A stretch of 64,000 nucleotides of DNA. Origin: Paenibacillus oceani (GTDB lineage Bacteria > Bacillota > Bacilli > Paenibacillales > NBRC-103111). The position numbers and the translations under genes are program-made. The DNA lies in assembly GCF_014705615.1 (NCBI RefSeq), contig NZ_JACXJA010000035.1, positions 1 through 64,000 of the forward strand. The letters are read 5' to 3'. The notes under the pieces are model-generated. The model was not told the DNA's origin. It searched no databases and saw only the letters and a list, made by a program, of their open reading frames with translations. Below, piece by piece: positions 43,746-51,081 of this stretch (position 1 is the first letter of the stretch; the number at the start of each line of letters is the position of its first letter).

Positions 43746-44021
43746 CATCTGGGACTGCTGCCGGCATTAAACAACGCGGAGAAGCTGATCGGATCGTTCG
43801 GCAAAAACATTCCCAACTTCGCCAACAAAAATGTCAAAGCGCTGCTGTTCCCGAAAACGGCCGCCATTCAAAACACACACCGGTTTTATGGAATCGCCGC
43901 CTCGGAGATGTCGAATGCGCTCAATGATTATTTGGCCGGCAAAGATGCGAACTCGGCGCTTAGAGAAGCGTCCGAGAGGGCCGACAAGCGGGTAGCCGAG
44001 GCGCAAAGCGGAGCGAAATAA
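43746..44021 (+). pseudogene. C-terminal remnant of an ABC sugar-binding protein
   Basis: The plus strand encodes LPALNNAEKLIGSFGKNIPN and FYGIAASEMSNALNDYLAGK, then DANSALREASERADKRVAEA and a stop at 44021. This is the typical C-terminal region of a family 1 solute-binding protein. No signal peptide or N-terminal lobe remains upstream, where antisense AraC sequence occupies the space. Together with the AraC remnant it marks a deletion joining two former genes head to head. Confidence 0.65.
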
Positions 44022-44092
44022 ACGCCTATCGCCGCATAACATGAATGGACTTAGCAATGGAAATGAATTAGGGACGTCCTCGTTTTCAAATG

Positions 44093-44137
44093 AAAAGACC
44101 TCATATTCCACGGTATAGTGGAAACTGAGGTCCTTTT
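44093..44137. terminator. bidirectional terminator
   Basis: AAAAGACCTCA and TGAGGTCCTTTT, with the inner arms TTCCAC and GTGGAA, form a long interrupted stem with T runs on both strands. It serves the second sialidase-like gene (stop at 44149) on the minus strand and the binding-protein remnant on the plus strand. Confidence 0.8.
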
Positions 44138-44148
44138 GCACGAATCCG

Positions 44149-45432
44149 TCAGTCCGGCAATTGTAGCTCGTACCGGTTGATCACGCTTTCGATGCTGTGC
44201 AGATCGGCACGGTACGGCGCGTGCACGACGATGCTGGATTCGGCGGCATCGAGATACGCATGATGGTTGGAATAGTCGACATCGTACCGAGCTGCTTCAA
44301 CCTCCCGCTGGGCGGTATGCCAAGGGCGCCTCGAATCGATAACCGTGACGCTGTCCCTGACGATGCTCAGCGTGTCCTTGTTAAGCTCCGCGATGCATAG
44401 CGGATAACGCGGCATATTGCCGTTCGGATTGCCGTCCGTAATAATGCCGACGAAATAGATCCGGCCTTGCTTGTCCTGTACGAGATCGGGACTGGAGGAG
44501 GAGGAATACATCGGCTGCCCGTCTTCATAAGTCAGACGTACCGGCCGGTTCCATGTCCGCCCCTGATCGCGGGAGACGCTGATGAATTTCGTCCCAGGTA
44601 TGTCGGGCCGCTTCATATTGCTGCCGCGCAGCACCATGATTAACGTCCCGTCGTCCAGCTCTTGAATGACGGGTTCGTATACGCCCCGGGTGGACTCCTC
44701 GGGGGTCACCTCCGCATACATGTCGCACGCTTCCCAATCGTATTGCAGCTTCTCCTCGTTCCAACTGCCGAGTAAACAGCCGGATTTGAAAAAGCCCATT
44801 CCCGTCGGATTGTAAATGTCCCCGTCAGCCCCGGCGATTTGCACTTGTATGCTAACAGCCAGCTTGCCCTTGTTGGGGCCGTCGCCGCGAATTTTGTGCA
44901 TTTTGAATAAGGAGGTCACCATGTTCACACCGTAGGTAATGCCGGGAAACATCCGGTCGCGGTCGTAGCCCTCTTCGTTCTGGTGCATATAGATGGCATC
45001 CGTCCAGGTAGCTCCGTTGTCGAAGGACAAGCAGTAGTACATCCGTCTTTTTCTGAATAACGAGTGAATCTCCCCGTTCTGCCACAGCATCTCCGTGACG
45101 ATCCGGATCAACGCCCTGCTATCCTCGTCATACATGCAGTCTCCGGCTATTTTACGCATCATATCGCGGCCGTGACCTACCCGATAAGGCAAGTCGAACA
45201 CATCTATCTCCCGCCACGTCTTGCCGTTGTCCCGGGATGCCCGGTACAGGACGCCCTCGCCGCTGTCAGATTTGCCGAATAGATTGACGAATTGCAGCAA
45301 GTTCCCGTACCCGGGACGGGACGGATTGCCGGCGTAGACGGTAACGGCGTTAAGCAGAGCATAGCCGGGACGCGAGATCGCATTTTCGTGAACGGCAATC
45401 CCCAATATGCGGCTCCCCATTCGTTCAGCCAA
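44149..45432 (-). CDS. sialidase-family (BNR repeat) exo-glycosidase-like protein
   Basis: 427 residues if started at the TTG at 45432, which has AAGG eight bases upstream; a GTG at 45441 lies too close to that site and the next ATG is at 45420. Asp-box motifs SRDNGKTWREI, SFDNGATWTDA and SRDQGRTWNRP mark the six-bladed sialidase propeller. No export signal is visible. It is longer than the related protein at 19.8-20.9 kb and is monocistronic. A pair of direct repeats resembling half of the IclR-type motif lies 140 bp upstream. Actual substrate specificity is open. Confidence 0.78.
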   Translation of the reverse strand: MAERMGSRILGIAVHENAISRPGYALLNAVTVYAGNPSRPGYGNLLQFVNLFGKSDSGEGVLYRASRDNGKTWREIDVFDLPYRVGHGRDMMRKIAGDCMYDEDSRALIRIVTEMLWQNGEIHSLFRKRRMYYCLSFDNGATWTDAIYMHQNEEGYDRDRMFPGITYGVNMVTSLFKMHKIRGDGPNKGKLAVSIQVQIAGADGDIYNPTGMGFFKSGCLLGSWNEEKLQYDWEACDMYAEVTPEESTRGVYEPVIQELDDGTLIMVLRGSNMKRPDIPGTKFISVSRDQGRTWNRPVRLTYEDGQPMYSSSSSPDLVQDKQGRIYFVGIITDGNPNGNMPRYPLCIAELNKDTLSIVRDSVTVIDSRRPWHTAQREVEAARYDVDYSNHHAYLDAAESSIVVHAPYRADLHSIESVINRYELQLPD

Positions 45433-45569
45433 GAGGCACACCTTCTTTCGTAAATCGGATCATTACTGCTCCATCCTTCCTGGAGACAGCGCAAAGCCAA
45501 TGCTGCCCGCCACTTTGCGTTACTGGTTTGGGGAACGATTCTTTGATGAAAGTATGAGATGGACTAATG

Positions 45570-45605
45570 TCTCTTATTACGTTACATTGTTTCTTAATAC
45601 GTTAA
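45570..45605. promoter_or_regulatory. direct-repeat operator upstream of the second sialidase-like gene
   Basis: TCTTATTACGTTA and TCTTAATACGTTA are repeated exactly 20 bp apart (45572 and 45592). Their first half equals the TCTCTTATTGCG/TCTCTTAATACG part of the IclR-type operators at 21105 and 21187, but the CGAGA-TCTCG palindrome is absent. This suggests a related but distinct regulator. Confidence 0.5.
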
Positions 45606-45714
45606 TTCGAGTATATATTCTCCTGATCGCGGCTGTCAATCTTTCTCTGCGCGCGCTAAATCACAAAATAAGGGTCTCCGGCACTCTATTTTTGGCATAT
45701 CGGGATGATAGAAA

Positions 45715-45846
45715 CGGATAAAAGCGGTTTGCACCCTTAATTTCAACAATTTGGTCGGACTGCACCTCATTCGCTGATTTTTACAGCCCCAAACCCGTCC
45801 AGGCGGATTTTGGACAAAATAGAAGCTATGAATCGCTCTTATCCGG
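45715..45846. repeat. palindromic interspersed repeat, copy 2
   Basis: The terminal arms CGGATAAAAGCGGTTT (45715-45730) and, inverted, CGGATAAGAGCGATT bound about 130 bp. The interior shares blocks with copy 1, such as TGCACCTCATTCGCTGA against TACACCCCTTATCCGTTGGCTGA in part. No coding content is visible. Confidence 0.55.
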
Positions 45847-45864
45847 TTCCTTCCTCTCTAAAAC

Positions 45865-45894
45865 AAAAAGAACCCCCAGTTCGAGAGGTTCTTG
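45865..45894 (-). terminator. terminator of the M16 peptidase gene
   Basis: AAAGAACC and GGTTCTT pair around a 14-base loop. On the minus strand TTTTTG follows. It lies about 94 bp downstream of the M16 stop. Confidence 0.6.
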
Positions 45895-45987
45895 ATTATC
45901 GCGGTTCTGCACCTTGTATATTATCGTATCTCGACAAAAAAACAGTCAGTCAGGCTCTCAAACCGGCATCCCGTGGAAAGTAACCTC

Positions 45988-47268
45988 TTAAGCCGAGCGC
46001 CCCTCTTTGTCGGCGTCTGCTGCCGGGGCTGCCTGATCCTCGCGGTTAATTTGAACAAAAAGCATTTTATCTGTATTCAAGTAGGTTTTGGCAAAGTGCA
46101 GCACGTCGTCTGCCTGAACCCCGCGAATCCGGGTGACAAAGCTGTCCGGATCTACTTCTTCCTGATACAGATGCTTGATCGCCAGCCGCGAGTTGACGGC
46201 TTCCGGGTAGTCCTCCGCGATCAGGTAACGTCCTGTGATCGATTTTTTGGCCCGGAACAACTCGTCATCCTGCAACGGCTCCACTTTCAGGCGGTTCAAT
46301 TCCTCCATAATGATATTGCGCGCCTCAGCGGTACGTTGCGGGTCCGTACCGACATATCCGGTAATAAATCCTTCGCTGATCCATGGACTTAAACTTGCGC
46401 CTACATCGTAGGCCAGTCCTCGATCACCCCGGATTCGCTTACGCAATCTCGAAGCGCTGCCTCCGCCCAGCACATGCAAGGCGATAAAACCTGCGTATTT
46501 GTCTCTGGATTCGATATCCGGTCCGTACATTCCCCAATGCAGCTGCGTCTGTCTAATATCCTTTGCGATGTAAATTGTACGGCCGTCAAGCGGACAGAGT
46601 CTAAGCTTCTCCAAGACAACTGGCCGAATCGGCTCAGAAGGCTTTGGAATCGACAGCGATTCCAATACTTGCACTAACGCGGCATGATCAATATGGCCCG
46701 TAACCACAAGTACAATATTGCCAGGCTGATAAAATTGATTGTGAAAACGCAGCAAGTCGCTGCGGGTAATCGAGGATACGGTAGCTTCCGTCCCTAATCG
46801 GCTGGCCCGCTCCGGATGCATGCCGCTAAGCATCCGCAGCAATTCTCTTCTGCCATATTCCCGGGGATAATCTTCCGCGCGCTTGATTTCTTCAATAACT
46901 ACGTTTTTCTCCTTGCCGATCTCGTCTTCGGGAAAAGTAGAGTGAAACACCATATCGGTCAGCAACTCCACGCCCTGCTTCCACTCATCGTATGGCGTAT
47001 AGATAAAATACTTCGTACGGTCGTTGCTAGTAGCGGCGCTCCGGCGTCCGCCGCATTCCTCTACCAGCTCATTCATTCGTTCCTTCGTGCGCGTCGTCGT
47101 TCCTTTGAACAGCATATGCTCCAGAAAGTGGGCGATTCCGTACGGATAACCGCTCTCATAGTGCCCGCCGGCCTTCACCCAGTAACATATTAATGTAGAT
47201 ACAGCCTTCTCGTTATGGTCGGTAATGACGGTCAACCCGTTGCTCAGCACGGTCTTTTCCAAACTCAT
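45988..47268 (-). CDS. M16 family zinc metallopeptidase
   Basis: 426 residues from the ATG at 47268. The GGAGG lies only one base from that ATG and would suit the TTG at 47262 (seven bases) better. AHFLEHMLFKG is the inverted zinc motif HXXEH, and ERMNELVEECGGRRSAATSN follows as in processing-peptidase relatives. The C-terminal half is the inactive-like second domain (HVLGGGSASRLRKRIRGDRG, RAKKSITGRYLIAEDYPEAV). No signal peptide, hence cytoplasmic. Members degrade peptides or process small proteins. It stands alone, so no specific substrate can be proposed. Confidence 0.88.
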   Translation of the reverse strand: MSLEKTVLSNGLTVITDHNEKAVSTLICYWVKAGGHYESGYPYGIAHFLEHMLFKGTTTRTKERMNELVEECGGRRSAATSNDRTKYFIYTPYDEWKQGVELLTDMVFHSTFPEDEIGKEKNVVIEEIKRAEDYPREYGRRELLRMLSGMHPERASRLGTEATVSSITRSDLLRFHNQFYQPGNIVLVVTGHIDHAALVQVLESLSIPKPSEPIRPVVLEKLRLCPLDGRTIYIAKDIRQTQLHWGMYGPDIESRDKYAGFIALHVLGGGSASRLRKRIRGDRGLAYDVGASLSPWISEGFITGYVGTDPQRTAEARNIIMEELNRLKVEPLQDDELFRAKKSITGRYLIAEDYPEAVNSRLAIKHLYQEEVDPDSFVTRIRGVQADDVLHFAKTYLNTDKMLFVQINREDQAAPAADADKEGRSA

Positions 47269-47360
47269 CCCTCCATCACAGGTATTGGTATTCCTTGGAA
47301 TACCGTCTAATCTACCCGATACGTTGACAAAAGTACAGTCTGTTTTCCCCACCCATTCTA

Positions 47361-47428
47361 TGGTATAATATAGGCATAGAAACAAAGAAAAGCGTCCCGC
47401 AGGATAACAGCGGCAGGCGCTTTTCTTT
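47361..47428 (+). promoter_or_regulatory. extended -10 promoter followed at once by a terminator hairpin
   Basis: TGGTATAAT (47361-47369) is an extended -10. Twenty bases downstream AAAAGCGTCCCGC and GCGGCAGGCGCTTTT form a stem ending in CTTTTG on the plus strand. The same hairpin can end the DUF4304 gene on the minus strand. Whether a short RNA is made is unknown. Confidence 0.4.
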
Positions 47429-47569
47429 TGTACGCCGTGGGTACGAATCCGCGATCCGAACTGGCCGCATCCGTTCTCGAAGCGAGAGTCGAATTTCTCA
47501 AGTCGTTTTACTTGACAGCTTTGTTCCCCGTTCCCTGACCGCGACCGGCTCCCCCAGCGGCTTCAAAAC

Positions 47570-48178
47570 TTATAACCTATGAAATTCCACTCCGTATTGA
47601 TTAAAGATCGCCTCGTATTTCGTTTCGAAGATCGTCCATCGATTTTCCGCTCCGTGCTTTTCCTGCAAAGCTCTCAAATACTGGTAAGCCGCGGCACTAT
47701 CCTTGCATTGCAATAATAAATGAAAGCTCTCTTCGCCCAGATGTAAATAGGGACCTGAAGTATAATAATCGACAATCGATCTGGCACTGGTCATCGTATC
47801 ATAAAACTGAATAGCTTCTTCCAATCCATCCAGCAGCGTATTCGTTAATTCCTTCATATTCGTATCGGGAGTGACGGCAAATCGGTCCGGAACGGATTCC
47901 GTTAGTTCCCCAAGCCTTGCTCTGAAATGACACTCCGCTTCATGGGGCGCCGTTACAAACTGTTTCGATTGAATCCGCGCCAGTTCGTCCGAGAATATGC
48001 CGCAGTTCACATAAAACATCACATGGCTCGCCGAGTTGCCGCCTGATTTTTGAAAATTAAACATATAAACAAGACTTTCTGATGCCTTATAGAAATTCAA
48101 GCTTTTTTTGGCGAAGCCGTGCTTGGAAAGGAACGGCTTTACGTCCTGTTTGATCAAGTCGTTAAAGATCTGCTGCAA
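47570..48178 (-). CDS. DUF4304 domain protein
   Basis: 202 residues from a TTG at 48178 (LQQIFNDLIKQDVKPFLSKH), favoured because AGGAGG lies seven bases upstream; a GTG three bases earlier and an ATG at 48205 are alternatives. The opening KPFLSKHGFAKKSLNFYKAS and the strand VYMFNFQKSGGNSASHVMFY are typical of the DUF4304 family, which is widespread in Bacillus and Paenibacillus and of unknown function. There is no signal peptide or membrane segment. It lies upstream of the M16 gene but with a hairpin between, so it is probably a separate transcript. Confidence 0.75.
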   Translation of the reverse strand: MQQIFNDLIKQDVKPFLSKHGFAKKSLNFYKASESLVYMFNFQKSGGNSASHVMFYVNCGIFSDELARIQSKQFVTAPHEAECHFRARLGELTESVPDRFAVTPDTNMKELTNTLLDGLEEAIQFYDTMTSARSIVDYYTSGPYLHLGEESFHLLLQCKDSAAAYQYLRALQEKHGAENRWTIFETKYEAIFNQYGVEFHRL

Positions 48179-48238
48179 CACGATTCCTCCTAGATCCATC
48201 TGCAATTCATGATTCTCGCACCGATTACTTTAATTCAG

Positions 48239-48439
48239 CTAACCTTGACTCTTCCGATATTCGTCGGTCAGAACACTAGCAAACCCCCAGTTCTCCTCAT
48301 CAATTTCTTGGATAACGATATGGGTATGCTCAGGCTTTTTGCCGAGCACCGTGACAAGGGTCTCCGTAAATTCCTTTACGATTTGAGCTTTTTGCTCACG
48401 GGTAGCACCCTTTGTGATTTGCAGATTGATATAGGGCAT
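48239..48439 (-). CDS. 4-oxalocrotonate tautomerase family protein
   Basis: 66 residues from the ATG at 48439, which has GGAGGAG upstream. The processed N-terminus PYINLQITKGATREQKAQIV supplies the catalytic Pro that acts as a general base in keto-enol tautomerisation. EHTHIVIQEIDEENWGFASV is the conserved second half with the usual Trp. The tail is slightly long for the 62-residue family. No catabolic neighbour identifies its substrate. Monocistronic, 60 bp upstream of the DUF4304 gene. Confidence 0.87.
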   Translation of the reverse strand: MPYINLQITKGATREQKAQIVKEFTETLVTVLGKKPEHTHIVIQEIDEENWGFASVLTDEYRKSQG

Positions 48440-48794
48440 CTTCACTCTCCTCCATTCATTCCAAATAAGCGGGTGGTAGATATTCAAATCACACAACGAA
48501 AATTTAACGAGCTCATTGTACCATATTATGACATTGAGGATGGACTTCGTCCTATGAATATGATTCTTCCGGACTACTTCTGCTGGATCGAATCGGACTA
48601 GATACGTTAATAACAGCACAGCATAACAAAACCTCCGTCCAAGTTTAATCCGAATACTTAGACAGAGGTTAATGGAATGTCTTCTGTATGATTTACAACT
48701 CTACTGATAATGAGGATTCATGATGCATGATTTGTAGAAACCCGCTCCCGGCCGCGTCCGCTTCTGTGGAAAGATTAATTTTAATCAAGATTGG

Positions 48795-48824
48795 TTAGCC
48801 TTGAATTGTGGCGACTGATATAAT
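48795..48824 (+). promoter_or_regulatory. promoter of the erm leader transcript
   Basis: An extended -10 TGATATAAT ends at 48824, with TTAGCC 18 bases upstream as a weak -35. Transcription would begin near 48831, leaving a leader of about 185 bases before the methylase gene. The assignment is by consensus only. Confidence 0.5.
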
Positions 48825-48857
48825 TGCAGTGTGACTGGTAGGTCCTCGATTGAATCC

Positions 48858-48909
48858 AAGGAGGTTTTGGCACGTGTTTTGCATCGCATTCATTCGTATA
48901 TGGAAATAA
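48858..48909 (+). CDS. erm leader peptide MFCIAFIRIWK
   Basis: AAGGAGG at 48858-48864 is the strongest ribosome binding site in the region and lies nine bases before a GTG at 48874. Eleven codons follow (MFCIAFIRIWK), with a TAA at 48907. The IAFI core recalls the IFVI and IAVV segments of the ErmC and ErmA leader peptides at which macrolide-bound ribosomes stall. The coding part is 48874-48909. Its stop overlaps the first arm of a terminator hairpin, the arrangement of an attenuation switch. The resemblance is mine and not tested. Confidence 0.6.
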
Positions 48910-48983
48910 AAGGTACAGCCCGAGTAAACCCTTTCCTTACTTTTTGAAGTAACGGATCGGGCTTATTTGAACTGTGCCTTTTT
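48908..48983 (+). terminator. transcription attenuator before the erm gene
   Basis: AAAAGGTACAG (48908-48918) pairs with CTGTGCCTTTT (48972-48982) and the inner CCCGA with TCGGG. The 3' arm runs straight into TTTTT, giving an intrinsic terminator. A competing smaller hairpin, TTACTT-TTTG-AAGTAA, lies at 48937-48952. A ribosome held on the leader peptide would cover the 5' arm and allow read-through. Confidence 0.6.
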
Positions 48984-49016
48984 CATTCACCAATACGAAT
49001 GAACGGGGTGTTTTTT

Positions 49017-49835
49017 GTGTCCAATTTTTCCGCTCAGCATTTGCTGATCAATAAACCTCTTATCCAACAAATGATCGATCTCGCGAACATGACTCCAAAC
49101 GATACCGTCCTGGAGATTGGTGCGGGACAAGGAGCGATCACCTTGCCGCTGGCTGCCAAAGCGTCACACGTACTAGCCATCGAAAATGATCCGGAGTATG
49201 CGCGCAAGCTGGCAAGCAAGCTTCAGTATTATTCCAATATCCGGATCAAACAAATCGATTTTTTGCAAATGTCGCTCCCTAAAGAGCCGTTTTGCGTAGT
49301 CGCCAATATCCCCTATTCGATCACCACTCCGATCCTGGCCAAGCTGCTCGGCGAGCCTAAGACGGTGAAACTGAAGCGGGCTGTGCTTCTTATCGAAAAA
49401 GGGGCGGCCAAACGGTTCACAGCTACTCCCATTATAGATCCGCGTACTCTCGCCTGGAGAATGTGGTACGAGATCCGGCTTATACGGTCGGTATCCCCCA
49501 GCCACTTTTCCCCGCCGCCTCGCGTGGATTCCGCCGTTGTAATCATTAGCAGAAAAATGGAGCCTGTCGTTCCTCCTCACTACCAGGAAAGGTTTCTCGC
49601 CTTCGCCGTATACAGTCTCCGCTATCTGAAGTTACCGTTTGACGAATCGATGGCCGGTGTGTTCACTCCTCCACAGTTGGCACGATTGACGAGAACGCTG
49701 AAGATCGACCGAAGTCAGCCGGTCTGTTGCTTGAGCGAGCAGCAGTGGGGCGAGTTATTTCTGGCGATGATCCGGCACGTCCAGCCGCATCGATGGCCCA
49801 AATTACCGAAGCATCGGTCCCGTAAAAGCAAATAG
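49017..49835 (+). CDS. erm: Erm-type 23S rRNA (adenine-N6) dimethyltransferase
   Basis: 272 residues from a GTG at 49017 preceded by ACGGGGTG; an ATG 18 bases earlier has no ribosome binding site. NFSAQHLLINKPLIQQMIDL, VLEIGAGQGAITLPLA (SAM-binding motif I), VVANIPYSITTPILAKLL (catalytic motif IV, N-I-P-Y) and SHFSPPPRVDSAVVIISRK identify an Erm/KsgA-superfamily enzyme of the Erm branch. Erm proteins methylate A2058 of 23S rRNA and give macrolide-lincosamide-streptogramin B resistance. The gene is preceded by a leader peptide and attenuator and ends in a bidirectional terminator. The exact Erm class was not determined. Confidence 0.85.
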   Translation: MSNFSAQHLLINKPLIQQMIDLANMTPNDTVLEIGAGQGAITLPLAAKASHVLAIENDPEYARKLASKLQYYSNIRIKQIDFLQMSLPKEPFCVVANIPYSITTPILAKLLGEPKTVKLKRAVLLIEKGAAKRFTATPIIDPRTLAWRMWYEIRLIRSVSPSHFSPPPRVDSAVVIISRKMEPVVPPHYQERFLAFAVYSLRYLKLPFDESMAGVFTPPQLARLTRTLKIDRSQPVCCLSEQQWGELFLAMIRHVQPHRWPKLPKHRSRKSK

Positions 49836-49843
49836 TGGCATAG

Positions 49844-49869
49844 AAAAAGCACCTTCTCAGGTGCTTTTT
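49844..49869. terminator. bidirectional terminator between erm and aminotransferase genes
   Basis: AAAAAGCACCT (49844-49854) and AGGTGCTTTTT (49859-49869) form a perfect 11-bp stem with a 4-base loop. It lies between the converging ends of the two genes. Confidence 0.92.
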
Positions 49870-49893
49870 ATTTTCGGAGTATCGGTATCCCTT

Positions 49894-51081
49894 TCAGCCA
49901 ACCGGCATCATCACCCGCATAAATTTCCCGATCCGCTCCAGCGCTTTCTCCAAATCGACTAGCGAGGTTGCATAGGAGCAGCGAACAAAGCCTTCTCCTC
50001 CCGTTCCGAATACATGTCCCGGCACGACCGCCACGTTCGCTTCCTCCAGCAGCCGAAGAGCGAACTGCTCGGATGTCATGCCGGTAGAAGTTATGGAAGG
50101 GAATGCATAAAAAGCTCCTTCAGGCTCGTGACAGCGCAGCCCGATTGCATTCAGGCCCTCTACAAACAGCTTGCGTCGTTTATTATAGCTCGCCATCATC
50201 TCATCCTTGGCCGCCATTCCATGGCGCAGCGATTCCAGCGCGGCGATCTGTGCCAGAGTAGGAGCGCACATGGCCGTATACTGGTGAATTTTCAGCATGC
50301 CGACGATCAACTCCCGCGGGCCGCAAGCATAGCCTACCCGCCAGCCTGTCATCGCGAACGCTTTGGAGAAGCCGCTGATGACGATCGTGCGCTCCTTCAT
50401 ACCCGGCATGGATGCGATACTGACATGTTTTCTTCCATAAGTCAGCTCGGCATATACTTCGTCCGAAATGACAACCAAGTTATGTTGGATAATGAGCTTG
50501 ACTAGTGGCAGCCAATCCTGCTCCGTCATCACCGTTCCGGTCGGATTACACGGATAATTGATCATGAGCACCTTGGAACGGGGTGTAATCGCCGCTTGCA
50601 GCGCTTGCGGGGTCAGCTTGAACTGTTCCTCTGCCGTTGCTGCCACTTCCACGATGGAGCCGCCTTGCAGATGGGTAATCGGTTCATAGGCAATATAGCT
50701 TGGCGCCGGAATCAGCACCTCATCGCCCGGATCGATTACGGTCCGCAGGGCCAGGTCGACGGCTTCACTGCTCCCCATCGTCACGATGATTTCCTGTGTC
50801 GGGTCGTAAGACATCGCGAAGCTGCCGGCCAAATAAGCCGAAATCTCTTCCCGCAACTCCATCAAGCCGGCGTTGGAGGTGTATTTCGTCTGCCCTTCCC
50901 GCAGTGCCTGGATGCAAGCTTCGCGCACCTTCACCGGTGTAACGAAATCCGGCTCGCCGACTCCAAGGGAGATCGTATCTCCGCCTGCTGTATTCAGATC
51001 AAAAAAAGCGCGTATTCCCGACGGCCGAATATCCCGTACACGCGAGGATAAAAACGAACCTGTCCTCTCTCTACTAATCAT
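49894..51081 (-). CDS. class I/II pyridoxal-phosphate aminotransferase
   Basis: 395 residues. The N-terminus (SSRVRDIRPSGIRAFFDLN) and SLGVGEPDFVTPVKVREACI are typical of the aspartate/aromatic aminotransferase group including PatA and MalY-like enzymes. NYPCNPTGTVM, VVISDEVYAELTYG and SGFSKAFAMTGWRVGYACG (PLP Lys about residue 237) complete the active site. The start overlaps the stop of the MocR gene by four bases (ATGA), so the two are translationally coupled and the regulator may control this enzyme. The amino-acid substrate is not determinable. Confidence 0.9.
   Translation of the reverse strand: MISRERTGSFLSSRVRDIRPSGIRAFFDLNTAGGDTISLGVGEPDFVTPVKVREACIQALREGQTKYTSNAGLMELREEISAYLAGSFAMSYDPTQEIIVTMGSSEAVDLALRTVIDPGDEVLIPAPSYIAYEPITHLQGGSIVEVAATAEEQFKLTPQALQAAITPRSKVLMINYPCNPTGTVMTEQDWLPLVKLIIQHNLVVISDEVYAELTYGRKHVSIASMPGMKERTIVISGFSKAFAMTGWRVGYACGPRELIVGMLKIHQYTAMCAPTLAQIAALESLRHGMAAKDEMMASYNKRRKLFVEGLNAIGLRCHEPEGAFYAFPSITSTGMTSEQFALRLLEEANVAVVPGHVFGTGGEGFVRCSYATSLVDLEKALERIGKFMRVMMPVG

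Noticed and set aside
48630-48670. Hairpin AACCTC...GAGGTT upstream of the tautomerase gene
   Set aside because: The stem is short and interrupted and the loop long. No clear gene on either strand ends there.
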